A stretch of 52,608 bases of DNA from JAAEQG01 sp023133475. Lineage in GTDB: Bacteria; Planctomycetota; Phycisphaerae; UBA1845. Each line of letters begins with the position of its first letter. Positions within the stretch are counted from its first letter, which is position 1. A program made the position numbers and the translations under genes. The DNA lies in the NCBI GenBank assembly GCA_030631415.1, contig DAOVLE010000004.1:1-52608 (forward strand), read 5' to 3'. The notes under the pieces were generated by a model. It saw only the letters and a program-made list of their open reading frames with translations, ran no database searches and had not been told where the DNA came from. Positions 25,922-34,370 of the stretch are shown piece after piece.

Positions 25922-27121
25922 CTACACTCCGGAGGCGCCGGCCGGCGCCTCCGCAAAAACCGATTCCGATTCCACGCCGACCTCCTCCGCACCCATTTTA
26001 CGAGCGGCGGAAAACGTCACCGACGTCTCCGGCACAGGGGCTTCCTCCGTGCGAACCCAACTGGTGAACCCCAACCGGCACGTCTCGCCGTCCGACGACA
26101 AGCGAGTCTCCGGCACCTCGCGGGCCTCCAGCTTGACCTCGATAGTGAAGGCCAACGGGTCCGAACAATAAAGCTGCACCAGAGAATGCGTCTGTTCGTA
26201 GCCCCATTCCCCCGGCAAAAAGAACAAATACGTGGTCCAGTCCATCGGGCCCAGCACCACGTTGAACGCCCCGCTCAAATCATAGACCTGTTCCCCAATA
26301 GTAAGATCAACGCCCAGACGGCTGTTGGCCTTCCCCAGCCTGTTCAAATCCGCCTCAACCAAGGCAATCCAACGCCCCACACACTGCTCAACCTGCACCG
26401 CAATCCCGTGCCAGTAGTCCGACAGCAGGCCTTCCAGCGAGACCGCCGGCTTGGGGTGGTGCGTCAGCAGACCGGCATAACGCAGCAACCGGATCGGCGA
26501 CACCCCTAAAGCTGCCTCGTCGTACCCCCGCAAGCAGCCGATCAACCACAGCAGATGTTCGGTGATCGTATCGCGCCCCGGCATGGAGAAACTCTTGTCA
26601 TACCGGTACTTGGTCCAGGAACGATAAAACATCGATATCAAGCGATGGTGAAAGATGTCCAGAAAGTCGCGGACCGGGGCGGACTCGGGCTCACCCTCCT
26701 CCGGTTGGAGCCTGTCCGCCCCAACTTCCGGGCCAGGTTCGTGAGCTTTGGCGGTATACGGGTCCACCGCCCGAAGGATATCCACCGCATAGTGCAACGG
26801 CAGCGGAGTGCATACCCCATAGAGACCCATGAACGTCACATCCATCAGGTAATACGGCTGGCCGCCGTGCAGGCGACGCAACTCGCTGACCCGACGAACG
26901 TCGGTCGGGGGGAACGACATGAGCACGTTCGGGCGAAACTGAAGCGGTTCCTCCGAAACCGGGCCTCGACCGCCAACTGCGGTCCGCTCGCGAAAACAAC
27001 ACTCCAACAACCAGACCGCCTGAAAGAAGTCGAACTCCCACGCCCGCGTGAGCAACCGGCGAAACAGCTTGCCCTTCGGGGGGTGTGTGGTCGCAATGTC
27101 GGCTTCAGCCAATCCGGTCAT
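25922..27121 (-). CDS. tssG: TssG, T6SS baseplate component
   Basis: About 399 residues. The TssG signature is visible near the N-terminus (FRRLLTRAWEFDFFQAVWLLE), with the block EPLQFRPNVLMSFPPTDVRRV and the central VTFMGLYGVCTPLPLHYAVDIL. TssG forms the baseplate wedge with two TssF and TssE. The start is the ATG at 27121, inside the end of tssF (17-base overlap), because the protein from there matches the family N-terminus. An upstream in-frame ATG at 27178 lies deeper in tssF. The C-terminal ~60 residues (Ala/Glu-rich) go beyond the conserved part. Order F-G-H is as in many T6SS loci. Confidence 0.94.
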   Translation of the reverse strand: MTGLAEADIATTHPPKGKLFRRLLTRAWEFDFFQAVWLLECCFRERTAVGGRGPVSEEPLQFRPNVLMSFPPTDVRRVSELRRLHGGQPYYLMDVTFMGLYGVCTPLPLHYAVDILRAVDPYTAKAHEPGPEVGADRLQPEEGEPESAPVRDFLDIFHHRLISMFYRSWTKYRYDKSFSMPGRDTITEHLLWLIGCLRGYDEAALGVSPIRLLRYAGLLTHHPKPAVSLEGLLSDYWHGIAVQVEQCVGRWIALVEADLNRLGKANSRLGVDLTIGEQVYDLSGAFNVVLGPMDWTTYLFFLPGEWGYEQTHSLVQLYCSDPLAFTIEVKLEAREVPETRLSSDGETCRLGFTSWVRTEEAPVPETSVTFSAARKMGAEEVGVESESVFAEAPAGASGV

Positions 27122-28928
27122 GGTTACGCCTTGATTCCGCGGGTGTGATCTGATCCCCACACCGCGGTGGAAAAACATACGTCTCCCCGCACCTGGTGAA
27201 CCGTGCGGTGATCTGGCTATACCCGTTCAGCGTCACATACAGCCCCATAAACCGATCCAGGACGCTCGCAAACAGGTACGCATCGCCTTCACCCGCAAAG
27301 TGGTCTTCGTTCAGCTCGATCTCCACCTGCGAACCACGCAACGGGGCACCACGAACCATCCGTTCCTGGAAACTCGATCGCACCGACACGATCCCATCGA
27401 GCATCCGCTTATGAGCCCGCGACTTCTCGACGTCGCCCTCCGACTGAAAATCGTAAACCCGCAGCAACTCCCGGAACCGCTCCGCGTTGGTCAGCGAAAC
27501 GTAATTCAAGGACATGTGCGAGATCAAACGCCAGTGCAGCCCCTTGCCCAACGGCGGGCTGATTGTCGGCGTGGGCTTGATCAGGTTGCGAAAACGCACC
27601 CCGGGAGGCGAGGTGTCGGTCGGATCGCAGATGTCACCAGCCCGCAACTCCGACGGCAGATCGCGGTTCGTGCAGCTCATCTCTATCGAGATGGTTTCCT
27701 CTTCGGGCAACTCGCCCTCCCCCGACCCGATCACGAACGAGATATACGTATCCGTCCCCAGCCGCCGGTCGCCACCCAGCACGTTGGGGGTTGTGTGCGT
27801 CTGGTAGTAAGCCGCCACCGACGGGTCCGTTTCGGTCATGTGCGTGAACGAGTAGAACGGTTGAAGCTCGCGCGAGGCGATCCCCGCCGCCTGGTTCATC
27901 CCCCACACCCCATCAACCGAATAAACCTCGGCATGACGCCGGTCGGCGATTCCAGCCTTGGACGGCTGGATCAGGTATTGAACCCGATCGTGGTGCAACC
28001 GGATCGGGTCGGCTGAGTGGCTAAACAGGTTGATGATCGGCACACAGTGCAGCCGAACATTCTCACGCGCCACCAGCGGAAACGTCTCCATCCGCCGGTT
28101 GAACGTGAATGCCAGCTCGATGGTCTGCTCCAGCTCGAGCTTTTCCACCACCCGGTCCAGGCCGCGAACGTCCACAAACAGGAAACGCTCTTTGAACGCG
28201 AAGTATTCCTGAAGCAACCGATAGCCCGGGAACGAGTGTCTGGGGTAATCCAGCAGCCCCTCGGAACGGCTCAGCCCCGCCGCGCTCACATGGCTGGCGT
28301 CGAGGTATTCCACTGCCCGGTTGTGACGCGACGAACCGTCGCTGACCGCCACATTATCCACGTGACCAGCCAACAGCATGTACAGCGCGAAGGCCGCCGC
28401 CGCGTCGCCTGCCAGGTGAAACCGCACCGTGCCGAGCTCGAGGTCTTCCAGTTTGGCGCTGCCGCCGGTCTGCAACTGCATGACTAGGCGGACCGGCTTA
28501 GCCAACTCCGTCTCCAGGCGAACCTCGCGCAGTGCCCAGGGTCTCAACGTCACTGGCCAACAAGACCGATACCGGCACCGTGTCCCGTCGATCGGGATGC
28601 TGGCGAACTCCGTCCCCGTATCCACGTGCATTGCCCCGCGAAGGGCTTTGAGGTCCGGAATAAGCTCCAGAATGGTCATCGACGGCACCGGGCGCAGATA
28701 GTGAGGCCACAGCAGTGACATCATACTGGCGGTGAACTCCGGCAGCTCATCATCGAGCTTCTCACGAATCCGCCCGCACAGAAACGCGACACCTTCCAGC
28801 ATGCGTTCGACGTCCGGGTCCGAACCCCGGTCCGCAAGGAAACTGGCGATCTCCGGGTTGGCACGGGCAAACTCCGGGCCGACATCACGAAGATAACGCA
28901 GCTCATCCTGGTAGTAGGTGTTACTCAC
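27105..28928 (-). CDS. tssF: TssF, T6SS baseplate component
   Basis: About 607 residues with the TssF pattern: YYQDELRYLRDVGPEFARANPEIASFL at the N-terminus, then DPDVERMLEGVAFLCGRIREKLDDELPEF and SLLWPHYLRPVPSM. The central part contains PLVARENVRLHCVPIINLFSHSADPI, and the C-terminus has the LRGSQVEIELNEDHFAGEGDAYLFASVLDRFMGLYV block. TssF is the main structural part of the baseplate wedge. The start is taken as GTG at 28928 (VSNTYYQDEL), since upstream in-frame TTG and GTG codons fit the family less well. Its 3' end overlaps tssG. A strong hairpin lies between tssE and this gene. Confidence 0.94.
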   Translation of the reverse strand: MSNTYYQDELRYLRDVGPEFARANPEIASFLADRGSDPDVERMLEGVAFLCGRIREKLDDELPEFTASMMSLLWPHYLRPVPSMTILELIPDLKALRGAMHVDTGTEFASIPIDGTRCRYRSCWPVTLRPWALREVRLETELAKPVRLVMQLQTGGSAKLEDLELGTVRFHLAGDAAAAFALYMLLAGHVDNVAVSDGSSRHNRAVEYLDASHVSAAGLSRSEGLLDYPRHSFPGYRLLQEYFAFKERFLFVDVRGLDRVVEKLELEQTIELAFTFNRRMETFPLVARENVRLHCVPIINLFSHSADPIRLHHDRVQYLIQPSKAGIADRRHAEVYSVDGVWGMNQAAGIASRELQPFYSFTHMTETDPSVAAYYQTHTTPNVLGGDRRLGTDTYISFVIGSGEGELPEEETISIEMSCTNRDLPSELRAGDICDPTDTSPPGVRFRNLIKPTPTISPPLGKGLHWRLISHMSLNYVSLTNAERFRELLRVYDFQSEGDVEKSRAHKRMLDGIVSVRSSFQERMVRGAPLRGSQVEIELNEDHFAGEGDAYLFASVLDRFMGLYVTLNGYSQITARFTRCGETYVFPPRCGDQITPAESRRNHDRIG

Positions 28929-28943
28929 CACCGAACCCAATCG

Positions 28944-28984
28944 TAGGGTGGGTGAAGTCCCGGCTTGCCGGGACGCAACCCACC
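28944..28984. repeat. Two-part hairpin in the tssE-tssF gap
   Basis: GTCCCGGC-TT-GCCGGGAC (28957-28974) is nested inside arms GGTGGGT (28947-28953) and ACCCACC (28978-28984). It belongs to the window's GTAGGG-hairpin family. Being inside the operon, it could affect mRNA stability or polarity; no T-run follows. Confidence 0.7.
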
Positions 28985-28997
28985 ATTCCTGGGGTTG

Positions 28998-29465
28998 TCA
29001 GCCTTCAACGTCAAACAGCCCGTTGCCCATCAGCGAAGTCTGGTACCACACCCGGTATTCACCGGTCCTGGACACCAAAACCGCGTCGACTCGGAACGAC
29101 AGCGTTCGCCCCTGCCCCTGGTCTTCGTCTTCATCGTCGATGACCCGCGTCACCCGCACGCGCCGAAGACGAGGCTCATACTTTTCGATGGCGGTCTCGA
29201 CGGAGTCCTGCACCGTCTGGATGTAGTCCCCGATCCCCACCATCATGTCGCTCAATGCCGGCAGGCCGTAGTCTGGTTGGCATTCGCTCATCCCGTGGCG
29301 GGCATTGAGCACCCGAGCCAGTTGGCGGCGGACCGATTCCATCAACGCCTCGATGTCTTCGGTCGCCGTCGGTTCATAGCGTCGGCGGGCCTGGGTGGTA
29401 CGCTCTGCAATTCGCTCCAGGAGCGTCTGTTCGCGCCTCACGACCGATAACCTCGCAAGCGCCAT
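28998..29465 (-). CDS. tssE: TssE, gp25-like baseplate protein
   Basis: 155 residues from the ATG at 29465. It has the gp25/TssE layout: SVVRREQTLLERIAERT, ALMESVRRQLARVLNARHGMSECQPDYGLPAL, DYIQTVQDSVETAIEKYEPRLRRVRV, and a final strand FRVDAVLV. TssE anchors the first sheath ring in the baseplate. The frame is open upstream to 29612, but those ~49 residues (Pro/Arg-rich) have no counterpart in the family. The chosen start lacks a strong Shine-Dalgarno site. The Asp/Glu-rich loop IDDEDEDQGQG is a local peculiarity. Confidence 0.9.
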   Translation of the reverse strand: MALARLSVVRREQTLLERIAERTTQARRRYEPTATEDIEALMESVRRQLARVLNARHGMSECQPDYGLPALSDMMVGIGDYIQTVQDSVETAIEKYEPRLRRVRVTRVIDDEDEDQGQGRTLSFRVDAVLVSRTGEYRVWYQTSLMGNGLFDVEG

Positions 29466-29648
29466 CTTAACCGTCACCGCCGCCTGCTCGAAACCTACAG
29501 ACCAGGCGGTGCGGCATAATCCGGCTATGGACGCCTCGCCGTCGCGGGGGCGAAACGGCGGGGGAAAGCGTCTCGACAAGCGAGACGCCCATGCCACGGG
29601 AATCTCAGACAAGTCACATGCTCGTCATCATGCAATCGGCAAGGCTTA

Positions 29649-30125
29649 TTAGCCGCCGGGAGAACGCCACTTGTCCATTTCCACAACGCTTTCCGGAAGC
29701 CAGTTCCATTCGATCTCCTCGTACACGAAGCTGACCTGCTCCATATGACGATACGTCTCGTTCTGGGGCAGAAAGCTCATCGGCATGTACGGGCGAATGT
29801 CCACGATACGCCCATTGCGCAGCGTGATCGTGTAGTACTTCTTCTCCTCGCGGGTATCCGGATCGATGCGGTAGAAGTCCAGAATGATTTCTTTGAGGTT
29901 CTGGCCTGTGCACAATGCCTTGTGGAAACCGGGCGTAGCCTTGTCGATCAGCTTCACCACCCGCATTGGGCTGTGCACGCGAACACCGCTCGCCGAACCG
30001 GTGGTCGGTTCCACCGGCTGATGAACGTGGTGTTCGACTTCAAACACGTCACTGGTGTCTGTACGGCCTTCCTTCTCCGACGAGCCGGGATACTCAGCTA
30101 CCTTCAAATTACACGGAGTTGGCAT
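29649..30125 (-). CDS. hcp: Hcp (TssD), T6SS tube protein
   Basis: 158 residues, the usual Hcp length. Family blocks seen are the HHVHQPVEPTTGSASGVRVHSPMRVVKLIDKATPGFHKALCTGQNLKEIILDFYR core and the C-terminal YMPMSFLPQN...MEQVSFVYEEIEWNW. Hcp hexamer rings stack into the secreted inner tube and can carry small effectors. GGAG lies 8 bases before the ATG. A 213-base gap with a stem separates it from tssC, the usual place for separate control of this abundant protein. Confidence 0.96.
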   Translation of the reverse strand: MPTPCNLKVAEYPGSSEKEGRTDTSDVFEVEHHVHQPVEPTTGSASGVRVHSPMRVVKLIDKATPGFHKALCTGQNLKEIILDFYRIDPDTREEKKYYTITLRNGRIVDIRPYMPMSFLPQNETYRHMEQVSFVYEEIEWNWLPESVVEMDKWRSPGG

Positions 30126-30338
30126 AGGGGATACTCCTTTCTAGGAATCTGTTGCAAAAAACGCTACTCACAAAACAGCAGCCCCAACACAAGACCGCTG
30201 CACCAAAACTGCCCTGGTTCAAACCCCTACCGGTTTGTGACGGCGGACCCTTCCATTTAGACCATCGGGCACACCGCTCGTTAGTCCGGGTGGCATGGCC
30301 CACGCTTGCGTGGCCATGATGGGCCGCCCATTCGTTGA
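30126..30338. other. Gap between tssC and hcp
   Basis: No gene seen. A stem at 30295-30317 (ATGGCC(C)ACGC / GCGTGGCCAT) lies just after the tssC stop, and the hcp Shine-Dalgarno (GGAG) lies at the other end. The stem could be a partial terminator or processing site that adjusts Hcp level. I could not find a convincing promoter. Confidence 0.4.
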
Positions 30339-31823
30339 CTACGCCGGTGGCGGATCAAACTGCCCCACCATCGACAACTCGATCTCCACACCCTTAAGGC
30401 GGAAGTGCGGGATCATCTGAATCTCAGACTTATACATCCCGGGTTTGCCCGGGACCGGCTCGGCGGTGATCTGAATCTGTTTCAACGGGAACTTGGCAGC
30501 CAGACGATCGTCCAATGTCCCCTGGCGGCAATACTGCTTAAGCCAGTCGTTGATCTCGTTGACCATCTTCTCGCCGTCCATCACCCGCCCCATGTTCTCA
30601 CGCCAGATCACCTTCAGGTAGTGAGCAATGCGGCAGGAGATCATCAGGTAGGGCAGCGACATGCCCAACCGAGCACGAGTCTCGTCTTCCTTGCCCTCAG
30701 CCGTATCCGGGAATTTGGCCACCCGTTTGGCCGACGGGGCGTCGAAGAAGGCAGCGTTATCACTACCCTTGCGCATCACCAGCGGGATGAACCCGAAGTT
30801 GCACAGGTCAACGTCCATATCCTCGGAGATCAGCGTCTCGGTCGGAATCTTGGTTTGATACTGACCGGTCGCCTCATACTGGTGCAGCGGAAGGTTGGGC
30901 ACCGTCCCACCGCTGTTGGGGCCTACGATCGCGTTGTACCACCCGTTATTGGCAAAGCTCTCGGTCATCCGGCCAGCCAGGGCAAACGATGCGTTGCCCC
31001 ACAGGTAACGGTCGTGAGTCTCGGTGCGAACGTCTTCTTCAAAGGTGAAGTCTTTGACGTCCTGGTCCTCGACCGTATACGGCTTGCGAAGCAGGAAACG
31101 CGGCATCGCCAGCCCGATGTACCGTGCATCGTCGCTCTCGCGGAACGCATTCCACTTGGTGTATTGCGGCTGGTCGAATATCTCGTACATCTCCGCCATT
31201 CGCGGCAGGCCGGTGAACGACTCCTCCTTCTTGCCGAACATCTTGGGGCTGACACTGCCCATGAACGGGCACTTGGCCACCGCCGCCACACGTGCAATCT
31301 CAGACAGCAGCTCTATCTCCGGATTACGCTGGTCGAAAGCAAAGTTCGACACCATCATCCCGTAAGGGTTGCCGCCGAATGTGTTGTACTGGTCACGATA
31401 GACCGTCTTGAACAGACCGGACTTCTGCCAGTCCTTGCAGTCCTGGAAGTCCTCCAGCAAGTCATCCTTCGAGGTATTGAGCACCTCGATCCGAATGTTC
31501 TGGCGGAACTCGGTGTTGTCCACCAGATACCACAAACTCCGCCATGACGACTCCAGCTTCTGGAACTCATCATGGTGCAGCACCGCGTTGACCTGCGCAC
31601 TGATCTGCTGGTCGATCTCCGCGATGAAATCGTCCACCACCTGCTTGTTGATGGTCAGCCTGCCGATATCCAGGCCCGAAGCCTTCTGCACGATCCCCGC
31701 GATCCCCTTGCGGTATAGATCGCGGTATTCGTTGTCCAGGTCCCAACTGTCGATCAGGGAATCGACCGCATTGGTTTCCGCGGCGGCTTCTGCCGCCTCT
31801 GCCTGTTGAGGTTGTTCTGCCAT
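30339..31823 (-). CDS. tssC: TssC, large T6SS sheath subunit
   Basis: 494 residues with clear TssC/VipB blocks: AEIDQQISAQVNAVLHHDEFQKLESSWRSLWYLVDNTEFRQNIRIEVLN, GGNPYGMMVSNFAFDQ, CPFMGSVSPKMFG, ARYIGLAMPRFLLRKPY, FLWGNASFALA-like YLWGNASFALAGRM, and the C-terminal EIQMIPHFRLKGVEIELSMV. With TssB it builds the contractile sheath. GGAG lies 9 bases before the ATG. It follows tssB by about 60 bases. A divergent second TssC domain exists in the fusion protein at 10463-12298. Confidence 0.97.
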   Translation of the reverse strand: MAEQPQQAEAAEAAAETNAVDSLIDSWDLDNEYRDLYRKGIAGIVQKASGLDIGRLTINKQVVDDFIAEIDQQISAQVNAVLHHDEFQKLESSWRSLWYLVDNTEFRQNIRIEVLNTSKDDLLEDFQDCKDWQKSGLFKTVYRDQYNTFGGNPYGMMVSNFAFDQRNPEIELLSEIARVAAVAKCPFMGSVSPKMFGKKEESFTGLPRMAEMYEIFDQPQYTKWNAFRESDDARYIGLAMPRFLLRKPYTVEDQDVKDFTFEEDVRTETHDRYLWGNASFALAGRMTESFANNGWYNAIVGPNSGGTVPNLPLHQYEATGQYQTKIPTETLISEDMDVDLCNFGFIPLVMRKGSDNAAFFDAPSAKRVAKFPDTAEGKEDETRARLGMSLPYLMISCRIAHYLKVIWRENMGRVMDGEKMVNEINDWLKQYCRQGTLDDRLAAKFPLKQIQITAEPVPGKPGMYKSEIQMIPHFRLKGVEIELSMVGQFDPPPA

Positions 31824-31882
31824 AGTCTCGTACTCCGTTCGATGCGGGGAACCGCGTTGACCCGAGGTTCACCGGTTAATTA

Positions 31883-32425
31883 TTACTCTGCGGGCTTCTC
31901 CGCCGATTCCTCGGAACTCTCACCGGCATCAGCCTCACCGCCCGAACCGGCTTCCGGCGTCGAAATCATCTCCAGAATCTTGTCGCGGACCTCGGGGTCC
32001 TTGATCGCGTTGAGCAAGTCTTGCTGGGCGGCTTTGTCGCCCATCTTCGGGCGCAGCGCCTTCATCGCATCGCGCAGCTCAAGCAGGCTCTTCAACTCCG
32101 GAACCTGCCGGGCGATGGACTCGGGGCGGAAATCATTCAACGTGCCGAAATTCAGCGACACCGGCAATTCGCCCTCGCCACCGGAAATCCGGTCCTCCAC
32201 GCTCAGGTCCAGCGAAAGGTTAAAACTCTGCATCACCGCATCGAAGTTGGACTTGTTCACGTCCAGCGGAACCCGCTCCTCGATCGGGCGCTTGTCGTCC
32301 TTGAGCGTATAATCGCCCATCACCAATAGACGGAACGGAAGTTCCGGCTCCGCACCCCCCCGCAGGCGATCCGAGATCGCGATGTTAACCCGCGACTCGC
32401 GAGCTTTCGACGCTTGCTTGGCCAT
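31883..32425 (-). CDS. tssB: TssB, small T6SS sheath subunit
   Basis: 180 residues. It has the TssB/VipA pattern: SRVNIAISDRLRGGAEPELPFRLLVMGDY, ERVPLDVNKSNFDAVMQSFNLSLDLSVEDRIS, and LNFGTLNDFRPESIARQVPELKSLLELRDAMKALRP. It ends in an Asp/Glu/Ser-rich tail (EAGSGGEADAGESSEE). TssB interleaves with TssC in the sheath. AGGAG lies 8 bases before the ATG. Confidence 0.96.
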   Translation of the reverse strand: MAKQASKARESRVNIAISDRLRGGAEPELPFRLLVMGDYTLKDDKRPIEERVPLDVNKSNFDAVMQSFNLSLDLSVEDRISGGEGELPVSLNFGTLNDFRPESIARQVPELKSLLELRDAMKALRPKMGDKAAQQDLLNAIKDPEVRDKILEMISTPEAGSGGEADAGESSEESAEKPAE

Positions 32426-32477
32426 TTAACAGACTCCTTTATATTTACAGCTTCTCACAGCTTGCAGCCCCGCGGCA

Positions 32478-34073
32478 TCACTTGCCAGACGGCTCAGCAG
32501 CCAGGGCAGCCAACGGATCCAATTGACACAACCACGCGAATGAATCGCGGACCTTCTCCAACGTCTCGGGCGCCGGTGATTTCTCCGAAGCCATCACCAT
32601 CTTGCGACAACGATACAACGTCGCAGCCGCATCCACCGCCAGAGACGGTTCCCACTCCCGAACCCCAAAATGCTTGACCTCTTCGTAGCACTCTTCCAGC
32701 AACGGGCCGGCCAGTTGCGGGCGCTGGGCGTCAAAGCACAACTGCGCAATACGCAACCGCCACAAAAAACGATCACGACGCTGCGTGGAAGTGGACAACC
32801 CTTCCTGAAGAACCTTAAGCCCGTCCTTCAACTTACCCGAAGCAGCCAGCTTCTTCGCCTGATCCGACGCTTCCGCAAGTCTGCCGTTGTCGGTGCCGGC
32901 AGAACCACCGCCTCCACCGCCCTCAACGGCGGTCTCCGATTCGATCCACATCTTGGTCTCACCGCTACATAGCGGTGTGCCGTTGCGGAACTTCAACTCG
33001 AACAAGCTATCGCCCAACCGCCGCACCAGAGCACCGGTCAGCCCTATGATGGCTTGCTCCGCTTTCTCATACGGAGACCCCAAACCACGCATCGCCGAAC
33101 ACACGTACCGCTGGAGATCGAGCCACAGCGGGTCGTTCGAGCGAAACGCCGCCTCGGCGTTCTTCAGCAGGTTCTCCCACAACCCCTTGCCGAACTGATG
33201 CGTCAGCGTATCCATCACCGAAGCCTCGGGAGGCTCGATCTTGAACTTCGCATCGTCCGACGCAGGCAGTGATATCTTCGACCACTTGACAACACGCATC
33301 AGGGCATAAGGGATCGGGTCGGTGGGGTCGGCTTTGCGGAGGAACGAGGCGGCGGTATACACCGCGTTAACTGCCCCACTCTTGTCCGCAACCTCGCCGG
33401 CACTAAAAGCCTCCCCTGCCGGCACCGGCGCTCCCGCCGGTGAAGCTCCCCCAACGGGTGGCACCGGCGTCCCCGCCGGTGAAGCCGCCGGTGAAGCCGC
33501 CTCTTCAACAGGCTTGGGGCGCTGGGACGCCAGCTCCTTAATCTTCCGCGTGAATTTGAGAACGTCTGGAGGATCGTCCGGCATCTTCTCCGTCAACGCC
33601 GTCTTGATTGCATCGATCCGCGAGACGCAAAGATCAATCGCATCGAAATCATCAGGCCCGGGCGGGGTTTCGCCGAACCATCCACCCTCGCCGAACCGAT
33701 CCGGCAGAGACTCGATCCGCGCCTTGCGACGACGCGGGCGCGTGGGATACAGATCATCCCAGAACGTCGTCACCAACCCCTCGATCAATCCCAGCCCCGC
33801 CGCCAAACCCGGATACCCATGACGCTTGAACAACGCCAGCCCAAACGCGGCAGCCACCTCCACATCCTTCGTTTTGGACCGCAACAGGTTGGTGCAGGCT
33901 TGTTCCATCTGATACCAGTCGGGCTCATCAGCCTCGATCCGGTCCAGCTTGCCCATCTCGCTGTCGATCAGGATGTATTGCTCGTCGTCGGAGGCATCGA
34001 TCCCACAGGGATTCTCCCCGGGGAGAGGATTCTTGCCCAGTTCGATGATCGGGTTTTCGTCAAAACCACCCAT
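32478..34073 (-). CDS. tssA: TssA, T6SS assembly/cap protein (ImpA_N type)
   Basis: 531 residues. The N-terminal ImpA_N domain contains PLPGENPCGIDASDDEQY and later DVEVAAAFGLALFKRHGYPGLAAGLGLIEGLVTTFWDDLYP. A Pro/Ala/Gly linker near 190-225 is built of repeated SPAGTPVP/SPAGAPVP units. The VasJ-like C-terminal half has AAAFRSNDPLWLDLQRYVCSAMRGLG and WRLRIAQLCFDAQRPQLAGPLLEECYEEV. TssA primes and caps tube/sheath polymerisation. A second Gly-rich linker (EGGGGGGSAG) lies near residue 385. The gene starts after a 297-base promoter-like gap and is followed by tssB and tssC. Confidence 0.93.
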   Translation of the reverse strand: MGGFDENPIIELGKNPLPGENPCGIDASDDEQYILIDSEMGKLDRIEADEPDWYQMEQACTNLLRSKTKDVEVAAAFGLALFKRHGYPGLAAGLGLIEGLVTTFWDDLYPTRPRRRKARIESLPDRFGEGGWFGETPPGPDDFDAIDLCVSRIDAIKTALTEKMPDDPPDVLKFTRKIKELASQRPKPVEEAASPAASPAGTPVPPVGGASPAGAPVPAGEAFSAGEVADKSGAVNAVYTAASFLRKADPTDPIPYALMRVVKWSKISLPASDDAKFKIEPPEASVMDTLTHQFGKGLWENLLKNAEAAFRSNDPLWLDLQRYVCSAMRGLGSPYEKAEQAIIGLTGALVRRLGDSLFELKFRNGTPLCSGETKMWIESETAVEGGGGGGSAGTDNGRLAEASDQAKKLAASGKLKDGLKVLQEGLSTSTQRRDRFLWRLRIAQLCFDAQRPQLAGPLLEECYEEVKHFGVREWEPSLAVDAAATLYRCRKMVMASEKSPAPETLEKVRDSFAWLCQLDPLAALAAEPSGK

Positions 34074-34370
34074 TTTAGCCTGTTCATCCCCTATGGCGAT
34101 GCACCGGGCTGCAAACGACCAACCGACTCAGCGGGGCTGCCGACACTGGTAACGCAGCTCGCCCCCTTTGCCCCACATTAGTCAGTACACTCACACTTCG
34201 CCGATCTTTCAAGTCCCGCTAATTACGGAACCTTACGGCAAGGCACGAGGATTATGTCAATATAGTCAAGGGTGCCGCTCGGCATCACCCTATTGCTACC
34301 CAGCGTTGCTCCGGCTTCCCCATCTGCTTCACAGGTGGGACAATACAATATACCGTAAATCTCACATAAA
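34074..34370 (-). promoter_or_regulatory. tagF-tssA gap with candidate promoter for the tssA-led part of the cluster
   Basis: No gene seen; the sequence is clearly more A+T-rich than its surroundings. On the minus strand a sigma70-like pair is TTGATT (34369-34374) and TATATT (34347-34352) with a 16-base spacer, overlapping the tagF stop. A TTGACA lies at 34255-34260 but has no good -10 at 17 bases. This suggests tssA and the sheath/baseplate genes are transcribed from their own promoter with a leader of about 270 bases. Confidence 0.4.

Noticed and set aside
29466..29612. Longer start for TssE
   Set aside because: The extra 49 residues are Pro/Arg-rich with no match to gp25-like proteins and no ribosome site at 29612.
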